Assembly: GCA_900109895.1 (NCBI GenBank)
Contig: FOBR01000012.1
Coordinates: forward strand, 89,697 to 153,696
Direction of reading: 5' to 3'
DNA: 64,000 bases
Source: a bacterium A37T11
GTDB lineage: Bacteria > Bacteroidota > Bacteroidia > Sphingobacteriales > Sphingobacteriaceae
Of this stretch, positions 57,222 through 64,000 are shown piece after piece. The position numbers and the translations under genes were made by a program. The notes below the pieces were generated by a model that worked only from the letters and a program-made list of their open reading frames with translations, was not told the DNA's origin and did no database searches. Position 1 is the stretch's first letter, and each line of letters begins with the position of its first letter.

Positions 57222-57446
57222 CTAACCAAAAAATGTATCTATATAAAGGTCTTCAACCTTTTTTCGGGCCCAGGGCGTCCTGCGTAAAAAAGCCAGGCTT
57301 GAGCGTATACTAGGATCATTGCTAAAACTGTTGATACGGATAAGCCTGGCCATCTCCTGCCATCCATAATGGGCATGCAACCTTGTTAGGATCATTTCAA
57401 GCGTCACACCATGAAGCGGATTGTTTTTTTGTGATTCATCTGCCAT
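57222..57446 (-). CDS. VF530 family small protein (DUF2132)
   Basis: This 74-aa protein carries the VF530 pattern (NPLHGVTLEMILTRL, YGWQEMARLIRINSF, then LAFLRRTPWARKKVEDLY). It is a DNA-binding-like helical fold whose role is not established. It starts 20 bp after the methyltransferase stop on the same strand and is likely cotranscribed. Confidence 0.88.
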   Translation of the reverse strand: MADESQKNNPLHGVTLEMILTRLHAHYGWQEMARLIRINSFSNDPSIRSSLAFLRRTPWARKKVEDLYIDTFFG

Positions 57447-57466
57447 AGCGGCAAATATCGGAAAAA

Positions 57467-58228
57467 TTATGCGCCTATTCTTCCAAGATACACCTTCGTA
57501 TCATAATGAATAGTAATGGTTCCATTTTCCTTATAGCGGTCAAACAACTCCTGCAATTCAGCCACCGTTTCGTCATAGCCCGCTTCGCCCTGCACAGGCA
57601 TATAAGAAGAAGAGAATAAACGACCCTTCAATCCCTCGAAGTCAAACACCTGTTGATTTTTGAAAATTTGCAGTTCAAACGGGTCCGGATCGTAAAAATC
57701 GGCAATATCGGCGTAATCAATGTTCCGGTGGTCTACCTGTATGTAGTCGATGGCATGTTTGGTGATGAGCTTGTCGTACTGTTGTGCAAATGCAGAATCT
57801 GTTTTCCGCTCATTCCATAGCAATACCACCAATCCACCAGGGGTCAATATCCGTTTAAACTCAGACCGGGCCTTCCGCGCATTAAACCAATGAAAAGCTT
57901 GCCCAGCAACCACCACATCTACAGAATCGGCGGCTAAACCCGTATGCTCAGCTGTTCCATCAACCGCATCAAAGCCTGGCACATTCCCTAAAAGCTCTAT
58001 CGCTTTTTCCCGCATTTCACGATTGGGTTCTACCGCAGTTACGCGATAACCAGCGTCTAAAAACAGTTTACTGGATATGCCCGTTCCTGCCCCCACATCC
58101 GCAATATGCAGATCAGGGGTTATCCGTTCGCCCTGAAGGTAGTGAATCACACCGGCAGGGTAACCAGGCCTGTATTTTACGTAGTCTGCTACCCGGTTAC
58201 TAAACCTTGTTGTACTATGTTTATCCAT
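57467..58228 (-). CDS. Class I SAM-dependent methyltransferase
   Basis: This 253-aa cytoplasmic protein has SAM-binding motif I VGAGTGISS (about 41-49), motif II AVEPNREM and motif III/IV VVVAGQAFHWFN, followed by LLWNERKTDS. It matches the generic methyltransferase type 11 family (often 'SAM-dependent methyltransferase' with HWF motif). The substrate is unknown. Confidence 0.85.
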   Translation of the reverse strand: MDKHSTTRFSNRVADYVKYRPGYPAGVIHYLQGERITPDLHIADVGAGTGISSKLFLDAGYRVTAVEPNREMREKAIELLGNVPGFDAVDGTAEHTGLAADSVDVVVAGQAFHWFNARKARSEFKRILTPGGLVVLLWNERKTDSAFAQQYDKLITKHAIDYIQVDHRNIDYADIADFYDPDPFELQIFKNQQVFDFEGLKGRLFSSSYMPVQGEAGYDETVAELQELFDRYKENGTITIHYDTKVYLGRIGA

Positions 58229-58433
58229 GTTTAATTAATGTACTTAAAATGATTTATTTTTTGGATGTGACAATCCATCACCAAAAAAAGCAGCTATTAT
58301 CACGCCAAAAAGGGTACTAAAACGCAATTAAACTAATATTTCCTAAAATATGATACCACCGTTACTTTACATAAAATGAGTATTTATTATTTTAGCAGCA
58401 ATAAAATTTAACACATTTTAACATATAAACATC

Positions 58434-59000
58434 ATGAAATCGATTAAATGCATTATTAAGACTAGTCTAATGCTTTTGACACTAGCACCTTTTGTGTCAT
58501 TTGCACAAGAACTTACCGATGAAAAAACTTTTGTAGACGATAAAGGAAGGACCTTCAAAGTTGGAGATGACCTCACCATCGGCGAACCAACCTCTTCTTC
58601 GGGCTTTAAATATATAGCTAATAGCAAAAAAAGAAAAACAGGCTGGCTCAGTAAAGCTGCAGGGGCTGTTGCAGATGCCGGTGAGAGTGTTGTTCAAACT
58701 GGCAGCGACCTGGGATCATCCAAAACTTTAAAAACTGGCTATGATGTAAACAGAAAGGCCAGTGCTGCGTCAAATGCTACCAGTGCTGGTGAAAAGCTGC
58801 TTGGTTCAAATAAAATGGAAGATATTGCCGGGCAAAGCTTACGCATCTTAAAGTTTAGAAAAACAGGCAACGAAGAGCGAGGCGAGCATTTCTTTGCATT
58901 AGTGGCAGGTCCTGGTAAAACTGATTATGACGTAGAGCTCATTCCTGCAATTAAAAAGGGAGAAATAGTAGGCATCAACGACGAGCCATTCAAAAAATAG
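58434..59000 (+). CDS. Exported protein of unknown function
   Basis: This 188-aa protein has a signal peptide ending SFAQ (about residue 25). A compact N-terminal beta part (KTFVDDKGRTFKVGDDLTI) is followed by an alanine/serine-rich helical middle (KAAGAVADAGESVVQTG). A C-terminal strand-rich part (LRILKFRKTG, FALVAGPGK) completes it. I do not recognise a family. It is flanked by a methyltransferase (divergent) and a GluQ-like gene (28 bp downstream on the same strand). Confidence 0.7.
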   Translation: MKSIKCIIKTSLMLLTLAPFVSFAQELTDEKTFVDDKGRTFKVGDDLTIGEPTSSSGFKYIANSKKRKTGWLSKAAGAVADAGESVVQTGSDLGSSKTLKTGYDVNRKASAASNATSAGEKLLGSNKMEDIAGQSLRILKFRKTGNEERGEHFFALVAGPGKTDYDVELIPAIKKGEIVGINDEPFKK

Positions 59001-59028
59001 CCAATTAATTGGTTATCTTCGTACCCTA

Positions 59029-59889
59029 ATGGGCACTACTAAGGCATTGATCAGAACCCGTTTGGCACCAACGCCCAGCGGGTTTCTGCATTTGGGCAAT
59101 GTCCTGTCCTTTTCTATCACGGCAGCACTGGCCAAACAGCACGGCGCACACATCCTGCTGCGTATTGACGATCTGGATGGGCAACGTTCTAAAAAGGTGT
59201 ACATCCAGGATATTTTTGACACCTTACATTTCCTGGATATTGCGTATGATGAAGGACCAAAAGACCTGCACGAGTTTGAACAGCACTATTCGCAAATACT
59301 CCGTATGCCACTATACCGGCAAGCCCTGCAACAGTTAAAAGACCAACACCAAGTATTCGCTTGCTGTTGTAGCCGCGCCCAGCTAGCCGCCAATAATCCC
59401 ATCGGGGTATATCCTGGCACTTGTTCAAACCGTAATCTGTCGTTAGATCAGCCTGGGGTAAGCTGGCGTCTACATACACCACAACCCTTTATCGTGCGTA
59501 AAAAAGATGGACACCCCTCCTACCAATTAGCATCCCTCATCGATGACCAACATTTTAACGTCGACCTGATCGTTCGAGGACAGGATCTCTGGCCATCCAC
59601 CCAAGCGCAACTTTACTTGGCAAGTGTATTGAACATTCCTTCCTTTACACAGGGCACCTTTTATCACCACCCCTTATTAAACCGTGCTGACGGTGAGAAA
59701 CTCTCCAAATCAGCAGGCGATACTTCCATTCAGTATCTGCGGAAACAAGGCAAAAAGGCTAAGGACATCTTTGGGCAAATAGGGCACTTGCTCCATTCTC
59801 CTGCACCTATTAACAATTGGGAAGAGCTGGCACATCACGTTTTAAAACAGAAGCCATTGCATCCTCTCATCCCTGCCAGCCAGCCATAA
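59029..59889 (+). CDS. Glutamyl-tRNA synthetase-like protein (GluQ-RS type)
   Basis: This is a truncated class I glutamyl-tRNA-synthetase catalytic core (286 aa) without an anticodon-binding domain. The HIGH-like motif is GFLHLGN (18-24), KMSKS-like GEKLSKSAGD. A Cys cluster (CCCSRAQL, then GTCSNR) fits the zinc site of GluQ. In proteobacteria GluQ glutamylates queuosine in tRNA-Asp. The two families cannot be separated here with certainty, but the length is in favour of GluQ. It follows the exported protein gene by 28 bp. Confidence 0.78.
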   Translation: MGTTKALIRTRLAPTPSGFLHLGNVLSFSITAALAKQHGAHILLRIDDLDGQRSKKVYIQDIFDTLHFLDIAYDEGPKDLHEFEQHYSQILRMPLYRQALQQLKDQHQVFACCCSRAQLAANNPIGVYPGTCSNRNLSLDQPGVSWRLHTPQPFIVRKKDGHPSYQLASLIDDQHFNVDLIVRGQDLWPSTQAQLYLASVLNIPSFTQGTFYHHPLLNRADGEKLSKSAGDTSIQYLRKQGKKAKDIFGQIGHLLHSPAPINNWEELAHHVLKQKPLHPLIPASQP

Positions 59890-59947
59890 CCAATCCATTT
59901 GTTGACTTCCCAGCAAAGCCATTGTTTTAAATTGTCTTACTCAATAT

Positions 59948-60179
59948 TTTTTTAACCAATGATTTAATAACTCAGCCGGTCATCTCACGGCGGGAAAAAC
60001 CGCTACAGGAGCCTCGGTTCGCCTCTGACTCGCCGGGGTCTCCTTCCGCTATTATATCTTAATAACTCAGCCGTCATCTCACGGCGGGGAAAACCGCTAC
60101 AGGAGCCTCGGTTCGCCTGTGGCTCACCGGGGTCTCCTTTCGCTATTATCCCCATGCCGTTCGATTGACCGGCTGAGTT
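59948..60179. repeat. Composite nested palindromic repeat (R1, two head-to-tail units)
   Basis: A 21-bp left flank (59948-59968) also found before R2 leads into AACTCAGCCGGTCA (59969-59982). A first unit lacks its right arm and ends near 60058. A second unit begins with AACTCAG at 60064 and ends with TGACCGGCTGAGTT at 60166-60179. The full unit has three nested stems: outer arms, ACGGCGGGG paired with CCCCATGCCGT, and a central hairpin GGAGCCTCGGT/ACCGGGGTCTCC with GCC-TGT-GGC at its tip. Sequence past the right arm is weakly related to that after R2 and R4. Confidence 0.85.
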
Positions 60180-60257
60180 TAATAGGAGTGAAGACTGGAA
60201 ATTGACCTGAAATAAAATCAACCAATGAAGCCAAAGGCTTAATGAACTTACGAATCG

Positions 60258-60665
60258 CTAACCTAACAATCCAGCGATAACTAATAATACCAACGTCATT
60301 ATTGTCGCTTTACGCAACTGGATTTTTTCTTTTGATATTCGTTTTCCCAGGTAAATAATGATTAGATAAATCAAGGCCTTTCCTGCAGATAAGACCATTT
60401 GAACTGACCGCCCCGTTCCACCGAAACCCGCCTCGATAACCTTGACTGCAGTTAGTGCTATTAAAAAGTACCAGTTAATACCAAGAGTAATCCATAGTCC
60501 TTGCTGCTTTTACCGTACCTGATTCAAATAAGTTAATAACGCTATCAATGGATAGGATAGCCGTTAATGCTATTAATGCCCAGTCGATTCTTTTTCTGAC
60601 GGATGTTATATATCCCACCTATAGCCACTTCTTGTACCTAACCCTGGTTAAGTATACTGTTATAA
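60258..60665 (-). pseudogene. Decayed small membrane-protein gene, copy 1
   Basis: Read on the minus strand, one frame runs into QGLWITLGINWYFLIALTAV then a hydrophobic helix and a stop (LVLLVIAGLLG). An upstream frame (RIDWALIALTAILSIDSVIN) is offset by one base, so the gene looks frameshifted. Parts match 63082-63303 closely at DNA level (CGCTAACCTAACAATCCAGC, and the ACTATGG...GGTACGG block). I do not recognise the family; it is a small polytopic protein. Sequence between 60181 and 60257 is a weakly conserved repeat flank. Confidence 0.45.
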
Positions 60666-60681
60666 ATTTTTGGAATCATCT

Positions 60682-61425
60682 TTAATAAAACACTACAAAT
60701 TTCATCAAGTCTGCGGCGCATTTACAACGAAGTTTTTTATAGATGTTCTTGCGATGGGTCCGCACCGTAGTAAAAGCCAGGTAAAGTCGGTTTGCAATCT
60801 CATGGTTTGTGAATCCGTGGGTGATAAGGCCAAGGATCTCTTTTTCCCGGGTACCTAGTTGCTGATAGAGTGAGAAGGACTCCGCAAAGAAAGTACGGCT
60901 TTGAAGAAATTTTTTAAATTCGGCCATATAATCGGGTAATATAGACAGGTCCAGTTCTAAACTTAACCTTGCTTGCCCATTTGCCATTATGCTTTCCAAT
61001 ACAAGTTCGCCTTGCTCGGATTGTTTAGGCAGTATCTTTTTATCCACCCAGATTTGTGCATCTTTTTCGTTCAAAAAAAATCGGGGGACAAAACAGCTAC
61101 TATTATCGGTATACATATTTATTAATGAATGATGGGATTCGACATCCCCACGCAACACATGTGCCACTTGTAAATTGCTAACCGCAAGAAAGGCTGGTTT
61201 ATCCAAAAAATTTTGCAACCATTGCTGAAGTGCAGGCGGTATATCATAAAAAAATTCCTTGTGATTCCAAACCACTTTTTTCGCTTTTATGTTGTCGTAA
61301 AAAACCTTGTATCTTTTCAGGGAATTTATAAAATCATCTGCACCATTGCAGGCCTTCCAGGCTGCTGTGAGAATTCCAGTCTTTTTTACATAGGTGGCTG
61401 AAAAAAAATCGTCAACGTATTCCAT
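60682..61425 (-). CDS. LuxR-type HTH transcriptional regulator
   Basis: This 247-aa protein has a C-terminal LuxR/GerE helix-turn-helix (LGTREKEILGLITHGFTNHE, then IANRLYLAFTTVRTHRKNIY). The N-terminal ~180 residues look like a PAS-like or signal-sensing domain (FFYDIPPALQQWLQNFL, AFLAVSNLQVAHVLRGD). I place the start at the ATG 61425; the frame is open for 14 more codons. It lies between repeat copies R1 and R2. Its target is not known, and no receiver domain or partner kinase is present. Confidence 0.82.
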   Translation of the reverse strand: MEYVDDFFSATYVKKTGILTAAWKACNGADDFINSLKRYKVFYDNIKAKKVVWNHKEFFYDIPPALQQWLQNFLDKPAFLAVSNLQVAHVLRGDVESHHSLINMYTDNSSCFVPRFFLNEKDAQIWVDKKILPKQSEQGELVLESIMANGQARLSLELDLSILPDYMAEFKKFLQSRTFFAESFSLYQQLGTREKEILGLITHGFTNHEIANRLYLAFTTVRTHRKNIYKKLRCKCAADLMKFVVFY

Positions 61426-61574
61426 AGTCAGTTTATTAAATGTAACGTATCTGCTACAAATATACATTTTCGTTTGGATTATTACGTAAACAAATAAAAT
61501 TAGAACTGGACATCTTATATTGGATTAAAACTTTAATATGTTTTACACAATAGTTTTTTAAACAATGATTTAAT

Positions 61575-61650
61575 AACTCAGCCGGTCATCTCTCGGCGGG
61601 GAAAACCGCTGCGCTATTATCCCCATGCCGTTCGATTGACCGGCTGAGTT
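61575..61650. repeat. Nested palindromic repeat, short form (R2)
   Basis: AACTCAGCCGGTCA (61575-61588) pairs with TGACCGGCTGAGTT (61637-61650), enclosing CGGCGGGG/CCCCATGCCG. It lacks the 40-bp central hairpin of the long form. The missing part is bounded by CGCT on both sides in the long form, as expected for a deletion between short repeats. The left flank (TTTTTTAAACAATGATTTAA, ending at 61573) matches R1's. Confidence 0.85.
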
Positions 61651-61759
61651 AATTTTGAGTGAGATTAAAATTTGACCTCCGCTTAAAATATCAAAGGAAG
61701 GACTCTGCCAATGAGTTAATAAACTAATTGATTTAAAACTGGATTAGTGCAGTGCTAAT

Positions 61760-61880
61760 CATTGAAAAGATTATTTTTTCAATAATGAATAAAATGAACA
61801 TCTTTATTGCTCCGCTTACGGATGTTGGATTCAAAAAATATTCTCCAGGGAGAGTAATAAAGACCAATTAATGAATTAAA
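61760..61880 (+). pseudogene. Remnant of a duplicated leader plus PD-(D/E)XK_2 nuclease gene start
   Basis: Bases 61760-61809 are identical (50 of 50) to 63607-63656. The copy then joins directly to CTCCGCTTACGGATGTTGGA, matching 63758 onward inside the PDDEXK_2 gene. It has lost the promoter, start codon and first ~16 codons (about 101 bp). It has one A fewer in the A-run (frameshift) and diverges by about 61880. A short inverted repeat ATTGAAAA/TTTTCAAT (61761-61768, 61776-61783) is conserved. Read from 61809, the rest up to 61980 holds no gene. Confidence 0.7.
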
Positions 61881-61980
61881 TTGTAGCAATCTCAAGGATA
61901 AGCGAATGAAAAATGAATAAACTGAACAGTACAGAATAGTAATATTATTAGTAATTTGCCTATTATTTTATTTAGTATAT

Positions 61981-62952
61981 ATGGCAGACATATCCTCACC
62001 TCATGACAGTTTCTTCCGAACGATTCTTGACGACAAGCAAGTGGCCGTTGAGTACTTCAAATCGGCATTGCCTGAACATATATCGCAGAAACTCGATTTT
62101 TCCACCATGGAACGCTTACCAGACAGTTATGTATCTGGGAAATTGGCAAAATCCATGTCCGATTCGTTGTATAGTTGCCGGCGACTGGATGGGAAGGGCA
62201 ACGTGGAGATTTCCATCTTGGTTGAACATAAGAGTTATCCGGACAAGCATACACCATTGCAAATAGGTAGTTACTTGTTATCCTGCTACCAACAGCAAAT
62301 TAAACAAGGCCAAAAACAATTGGTCCCCATCATCCCGGTGTTGTTCTACCACGGCAGGAAAAAGTGGGAATACTGGACGCTGGATAAGCTGTTTGGTGAA
62401 TTAGATCAAAGTTTGCTTGGATTTATCCCAAATTTTGCCTATGTTTACAACGATATTGGAGATACGGCAGATGAGGTTATCCTAGCAACAGGAAACCATT
62501 TTTTGGCATCTTCATTGTTATTATTGAAACATAGCCATGACAAGCAATGGCTAAATGATAATTTCATCCCGCTACTACAAATGGCTTTGCAGGGTGTTAG
62601 TATAGAGTTGCAACAATCGCTGCTAACCTATTACTTTAGCAGGGTTGACTTAACGAAAGAAAAAGTAATCGAAGAAATAAAAAAGTTACCTTCAAACATA
62701 AAAAATAGTATCATGAGCACATATGAGATGTTATTAGAAGAGGGCAGGAAGGAAGAACGAGTTAAGGCTGAAAGGCTGATTGAGCAGGAGCGGGAAAGGG
62801 CAGAAATGGAACGGGAAAAGGCAGAAAGAGAAAGAGCCAATGCTTACGCTGAAAAGTTGAAGTCTGCAGCTGAGTTCAAAAAGATGGGTGTCCCATTTGC
62901 AGATATTGCAAAGGGATTAAATCTGTCCATTGAAGAAATCGAGAAGGTTTAA
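61981..62952 (+). CDS. Rpn-family PD-(D/E)XK nuclease (Transposase_31-like)
   Basis: This 323-aa protein begins with SPHDSFFRTILDDKQVAVEY, the signature of the Rpn/PF04754 recombination-promoting nuclease family. Catalytic residues of the PD-(D/E)XK core are Asp61 (MSDSLYS) and the Glu82-x-Lys84 pair (VEHKSYPD). The C-terminal 80 residues are a charged coiled coil (EREKAERERANAY) with a short terminal helix. Rpn proteins of E. coli raise recombination and are proposed to act in horizontal transfer or phage defence. It lies between repeat R2 and R3/R4, with a good terminator after it. Confidence 0.88.
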   Translation: MADISSPHDSFFRTILDDKQVAVEYFKSALPEHISQKLDFSTMERLPDSYVSGKLAKSMSDSLYSCRRLDGKGNVEISILVEHKSYPDKHTPLQIGSYLLSCYQQQIKQGQKQLVPIIPVLFYHGRKKWEYWTLDKLFGELDQSLLGFIPNFAYVYNDIGDTADEVILATGNHFLASSLLLLKHSHDKQWLNDNFIPLLQMALQGVSIELQQSLLTYYFSRVDLTKEKVIEEIKKLPSNIKNSIMSTYEMLLEEGRKEERVKAERLIEQERERAEMEREKAERERANAYAEKLKSAAEFKKMGVPFADIAKGLNLSIEEIEKV

Positions 62953-63005
62953 ATATTAATCCTTAAAAGAAACCAGGTTCCAGAAGGCAAATAAAAAGTA
63001 AAAAT

Positions 63006-63037
63006 AAAAGCCATACCCGCAAAGGTGTGGCTTTTTT
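63006..63037 (+). terminator. Rho-independent terminator of the Rpn gene
   Basis: AAAAGCCATACC pairs with GGTGTGGCTTTT over a CGCAAA loop (one T-G wobble) and is followed by a T-run (63032-63037). It lies about 54 bp past the Rpn stop. Confidence 0.85.
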
Positions 63038-63081
63038 AATGGTCACTCTACCGATTTCTTACGGGGTAAATTGACGAATCG

Positions 63082-63303
63082 CTAACCTAACAATCCAGCG
63101 ATAACTAATAATACCAGTGCGATTATTGTCGCTTTACACAAAGTAAACCATAGTCCTTGCTCCTTTCAGCCTTACTGCTTTTACCGTACCTGATTGACAG
63201 CGTAAAAAATAATACTCCTAGTACCAATTTCACAAGCACAGGCACCGTCACTAGTTCCGGTCTGTTGGCACCATAGATGATCAAATCAAAAACATATGTT
63301 TCA
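63082..63303 (-). pseudogene. Decayed small membrane-protein gene, copy 2 (internally deleted)
   Basis: On the minus strand a frame reads FDLIIYGANRPELVTVPVLV and on through IRYGKSSKAERSKDYGLLC to a stop at 63123-63125. Parts of it are copied from the 60258-60665 remnant (GGTACGGTAAAAGCAG and CAAGGACTATGG blocks), but the middle section is missing and about 15 extra bases are present. It abuts the left arm of R3. Confidence 0.4.
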
Positions 63304-63361
63304 CCTCAGCCGGTCATCTCACGGCGGGGAAAACCGCTGCGCTATTATCCCCATGCCGTTC
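63304..63361. repeat. Nested palindromic repeat, truncated short unit (R3)
   Basis: The left arm CCTCAGCCGGTCATC and the inner ACGGCGGGG/CCCCATGCCGT stem are present, but the right outer arm is absent. It is followed 18 bp later by the complete unit R4, the same head-to-tail arrangement as R1. Confidence 0.75.
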
Positions 63362-63378
63362 TCTATCAAAATCATAAT

Positions 63379-63495
63379 AACTCAACCGGTCATCTCACGG
63401 CGGGGAAAACCGCTACAGGAGCCTCGGTTCGCCTGCGGCTCACCGGGGTCTCCTTCCGCTTTTATCCCCATGCCGTTCAATTGACCGGCTGAGTT
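63379..63495. repeat. Nested palindromic repeat, long form (R4)
   Basis: AACTCAACCGGTCA (63379-63392) pairs with TGACCGGCTGAGTT (63482-63495) with one A-C mismatch. Inner ACGGCGGGGAAAA pairs with TTTTATCCCCATGCCGT with small bulges, and the central hairpin GGAGCCTCGGT/ACCGGGGTCTCC has tip GCC-TGC-GGC. It lies upstream of, and in the same orientation as, the PDDEXK_2 gene at 63712. Confidence 0.85.
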
Positions 63496-63606
63496 AATTT
63501 TGAGTAAGATTAAAATTTGACCTCCGATTAAAAATATCAAATGAAGAACTCCACCAATGAGTTAATAAACTAATTAATTCCATATCCAATTCTGTATAGC
63601 CTTAAT

Positions 63607-63656
63607 CATTGAAAAGATTATTTTTTCAATAATGAATAAAATGAACATCTTTATTG
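63607..63656 (+). repeat. 50-bp leader identical to 61760-61809
   Basis: This is the upstream copy of the conserved block before the intact nuclease gene. It contains the ATTGAAAA/TTTTCAAT inverted repeat (63608-63615 and 63623-63630). Flanking sequence has drifted, so this block is the best-conserved non-coding part of the module besides the palindromes. Confidence 0.75.
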
Positions 63657-63657
63657 A

Positions 63658-63687
63658 TTTGTTTTTGATATCATTTAACTATTTTTG
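63658..63687 (+). promoter_or_regulatory. Bacteroidota-type promoter of the PDDEXK_2 gene
   Basis: TTTG (63658-63661), 18-bp spacer, TATTTTTG (63680-63687), with the ATG at 63712. The deletion in the 61810 remnant removes exactly this segment. Confidence 0.6.
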
Positions 63688-63711
63688 TTTAGTTAATTAA
63701 TAATTTCTCAT

Positions 63712-64000
63712 ATGGCAGATAAATTACCAAAAAAGTCCGGGCAAGGCCCTTTTATCGATCCGCTTACGGATGTTGGATTCAAAAAAATATTCTCCAGGGA
63801 GAGTAACAAAGACCTATTAATTAAATTTTTAAATGCCATATTCCGCGGCAGGAAAACCATTGTTGACCTCACCTATGGTAAAAACGAACATGTTGGGGAA
63901 GGGAAGGATGAGGCTGGGGTTATTTTTGACCTGTATTGTACGGGTGATAAAGGGGAGTATTTCATCATTGAGATGCAGCGGGCCCAACAGGAATTTTTTA
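63712..64000 (+). CDS. PD-(D/E)XK-family transposase/nuclease (PDDEXK_2), partial (C-terminus beyond window)
   Basis: The gene is open from ATG 63712 to the end of the window (96 codons). It reads FIDPLTDVGFKKIFSRES, the standard opening of PDDEXK_2 'Rpn family' proteins, then the catalytic Asp in VIFDLYC and the Glu-x-Gln variant of the (D/E)-x-K motif in FIIEMQRAQQ. These genes are abundant, repeated and variably decayed in Bacteroidota genomes. It follows R4 and the 50-bp leader, and a broken copy of the same arrangement sits at 61575-61880. Confidence 0.9.
   Translation, partial: MADKLPKKSGQGPFIDPLTDVGFKKIFSRESNKDLLIKFLNAIFRGRKTIVDLTYGKNEHVGEGKDEAGVIFDLYCTGDKGEYFIIEMQRAQQEFF

Noticed and set aside
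60003..60221. Short open frame inside repeat R1 (and 63277-63492 in R3/R4)
   Set aside because: These frames simply read through palindromic DNA; the same peptide bits appear in several copies because the DNA is repeated.
59969..63495. CRISPR array or tRNA-like genes in the palindrome cluster
   Set aside because: Units are 76-117 bp, irregularly spaced and self-complementary, with no uniform spacers; the folded core is a simple extended hairpin, not a cloverleaf, and no cas genes are present.

Overview
The window comes from a Bacteroidota chromosome, most likely Sphingobacteriales (Pedobacter/Sphingobacterium-like). The evidence is two ECF sigma/FecR/SusC/SusD loci, promoters of the TTG-N19-21-TAnnTTTG type, a YtxJ-type bacilliredoxin, a KhtTU-like antiporter and the moderate, AT-leaning base composition. 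I saw no rRNA, tRNA or CRISPR array.

Layout. 1-6.4 kb: a minus-strand glycan or nutrient uptake locus (ECF sigma, FecR, SusC, SusD cut by the window edge). 6.4-9.3 kb: a glutamine synthetase fossil, a glycine-zipper lipoprotein and a secreted DRGH nuclease lipoprotein. 9.3-13.6 kb: a plus-strand five-gene operon (nucleotidyltransferase, ATP-grasp-like enzyme, CDP-alcohol phosphotransferase, LPG-synthase-TM/flippase-like membrane protein, HAD phosphatase), which reads as an uncharacterised polar-lipid head-group pathway. 13.7-28.6 kb: a polysaccharide/glycoside utilisation locus with its own sigma and FecR, a SusC split by one extra base in a G8 tract, SusD, an FAD oxidoreductase, a GMC oxidoreductase with its small subunit, an esterase, a GH29 fucosidase and a Gfo/Idh oxidoreductase. 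28.7-59.9 kb: mostly housekeeping genes (guaA, an RsmB-like methyltransferase, marC-like, an amino acid permease, hppA, rsmA, a serA-like dehydrogenase, recF with a DciA-like partner, ribH, lipA, nnr, metE, khtTU-like, a SufT-like gene, uvrA, a large metalloprotease, a gluQ-like gene). 59.9-64 kb: an accessory, decaying region with a LuxR regulator, an Rpn/Transposase_31 nuclease, the start of a PD-(D/E)XK_2 nuclease gene, duplicated gene remnants and several copies of a large palindromic repeat.

What stands out. (1) A family of roughly 76-117 bp nested palindromes, three loci of which lie around Rpn/PDDEXK genes, shares an architecture with a divergent copy at 39.4 kb whose arms differ in sequence but still pair. 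The palindrome, a following leader and the PDDEXK_2 gene start appear twice, once intact and once deleted, suggesting a mobile or amplified module. (2) A 22-bp element, 20/22 identical, sits 75-80 bp upstream of susC in both otherwise different fecR-susC intergenic regions. (3) The lipid-like operon couples nucleotide activation, an ATP-grasp enzyme and a CDP-alcohol transferase whose last catalytic Asp is displaced by one residue. (4) The second susC is interrupted at a homopolymer, compatible with phase variation, decay or a sequencing error.
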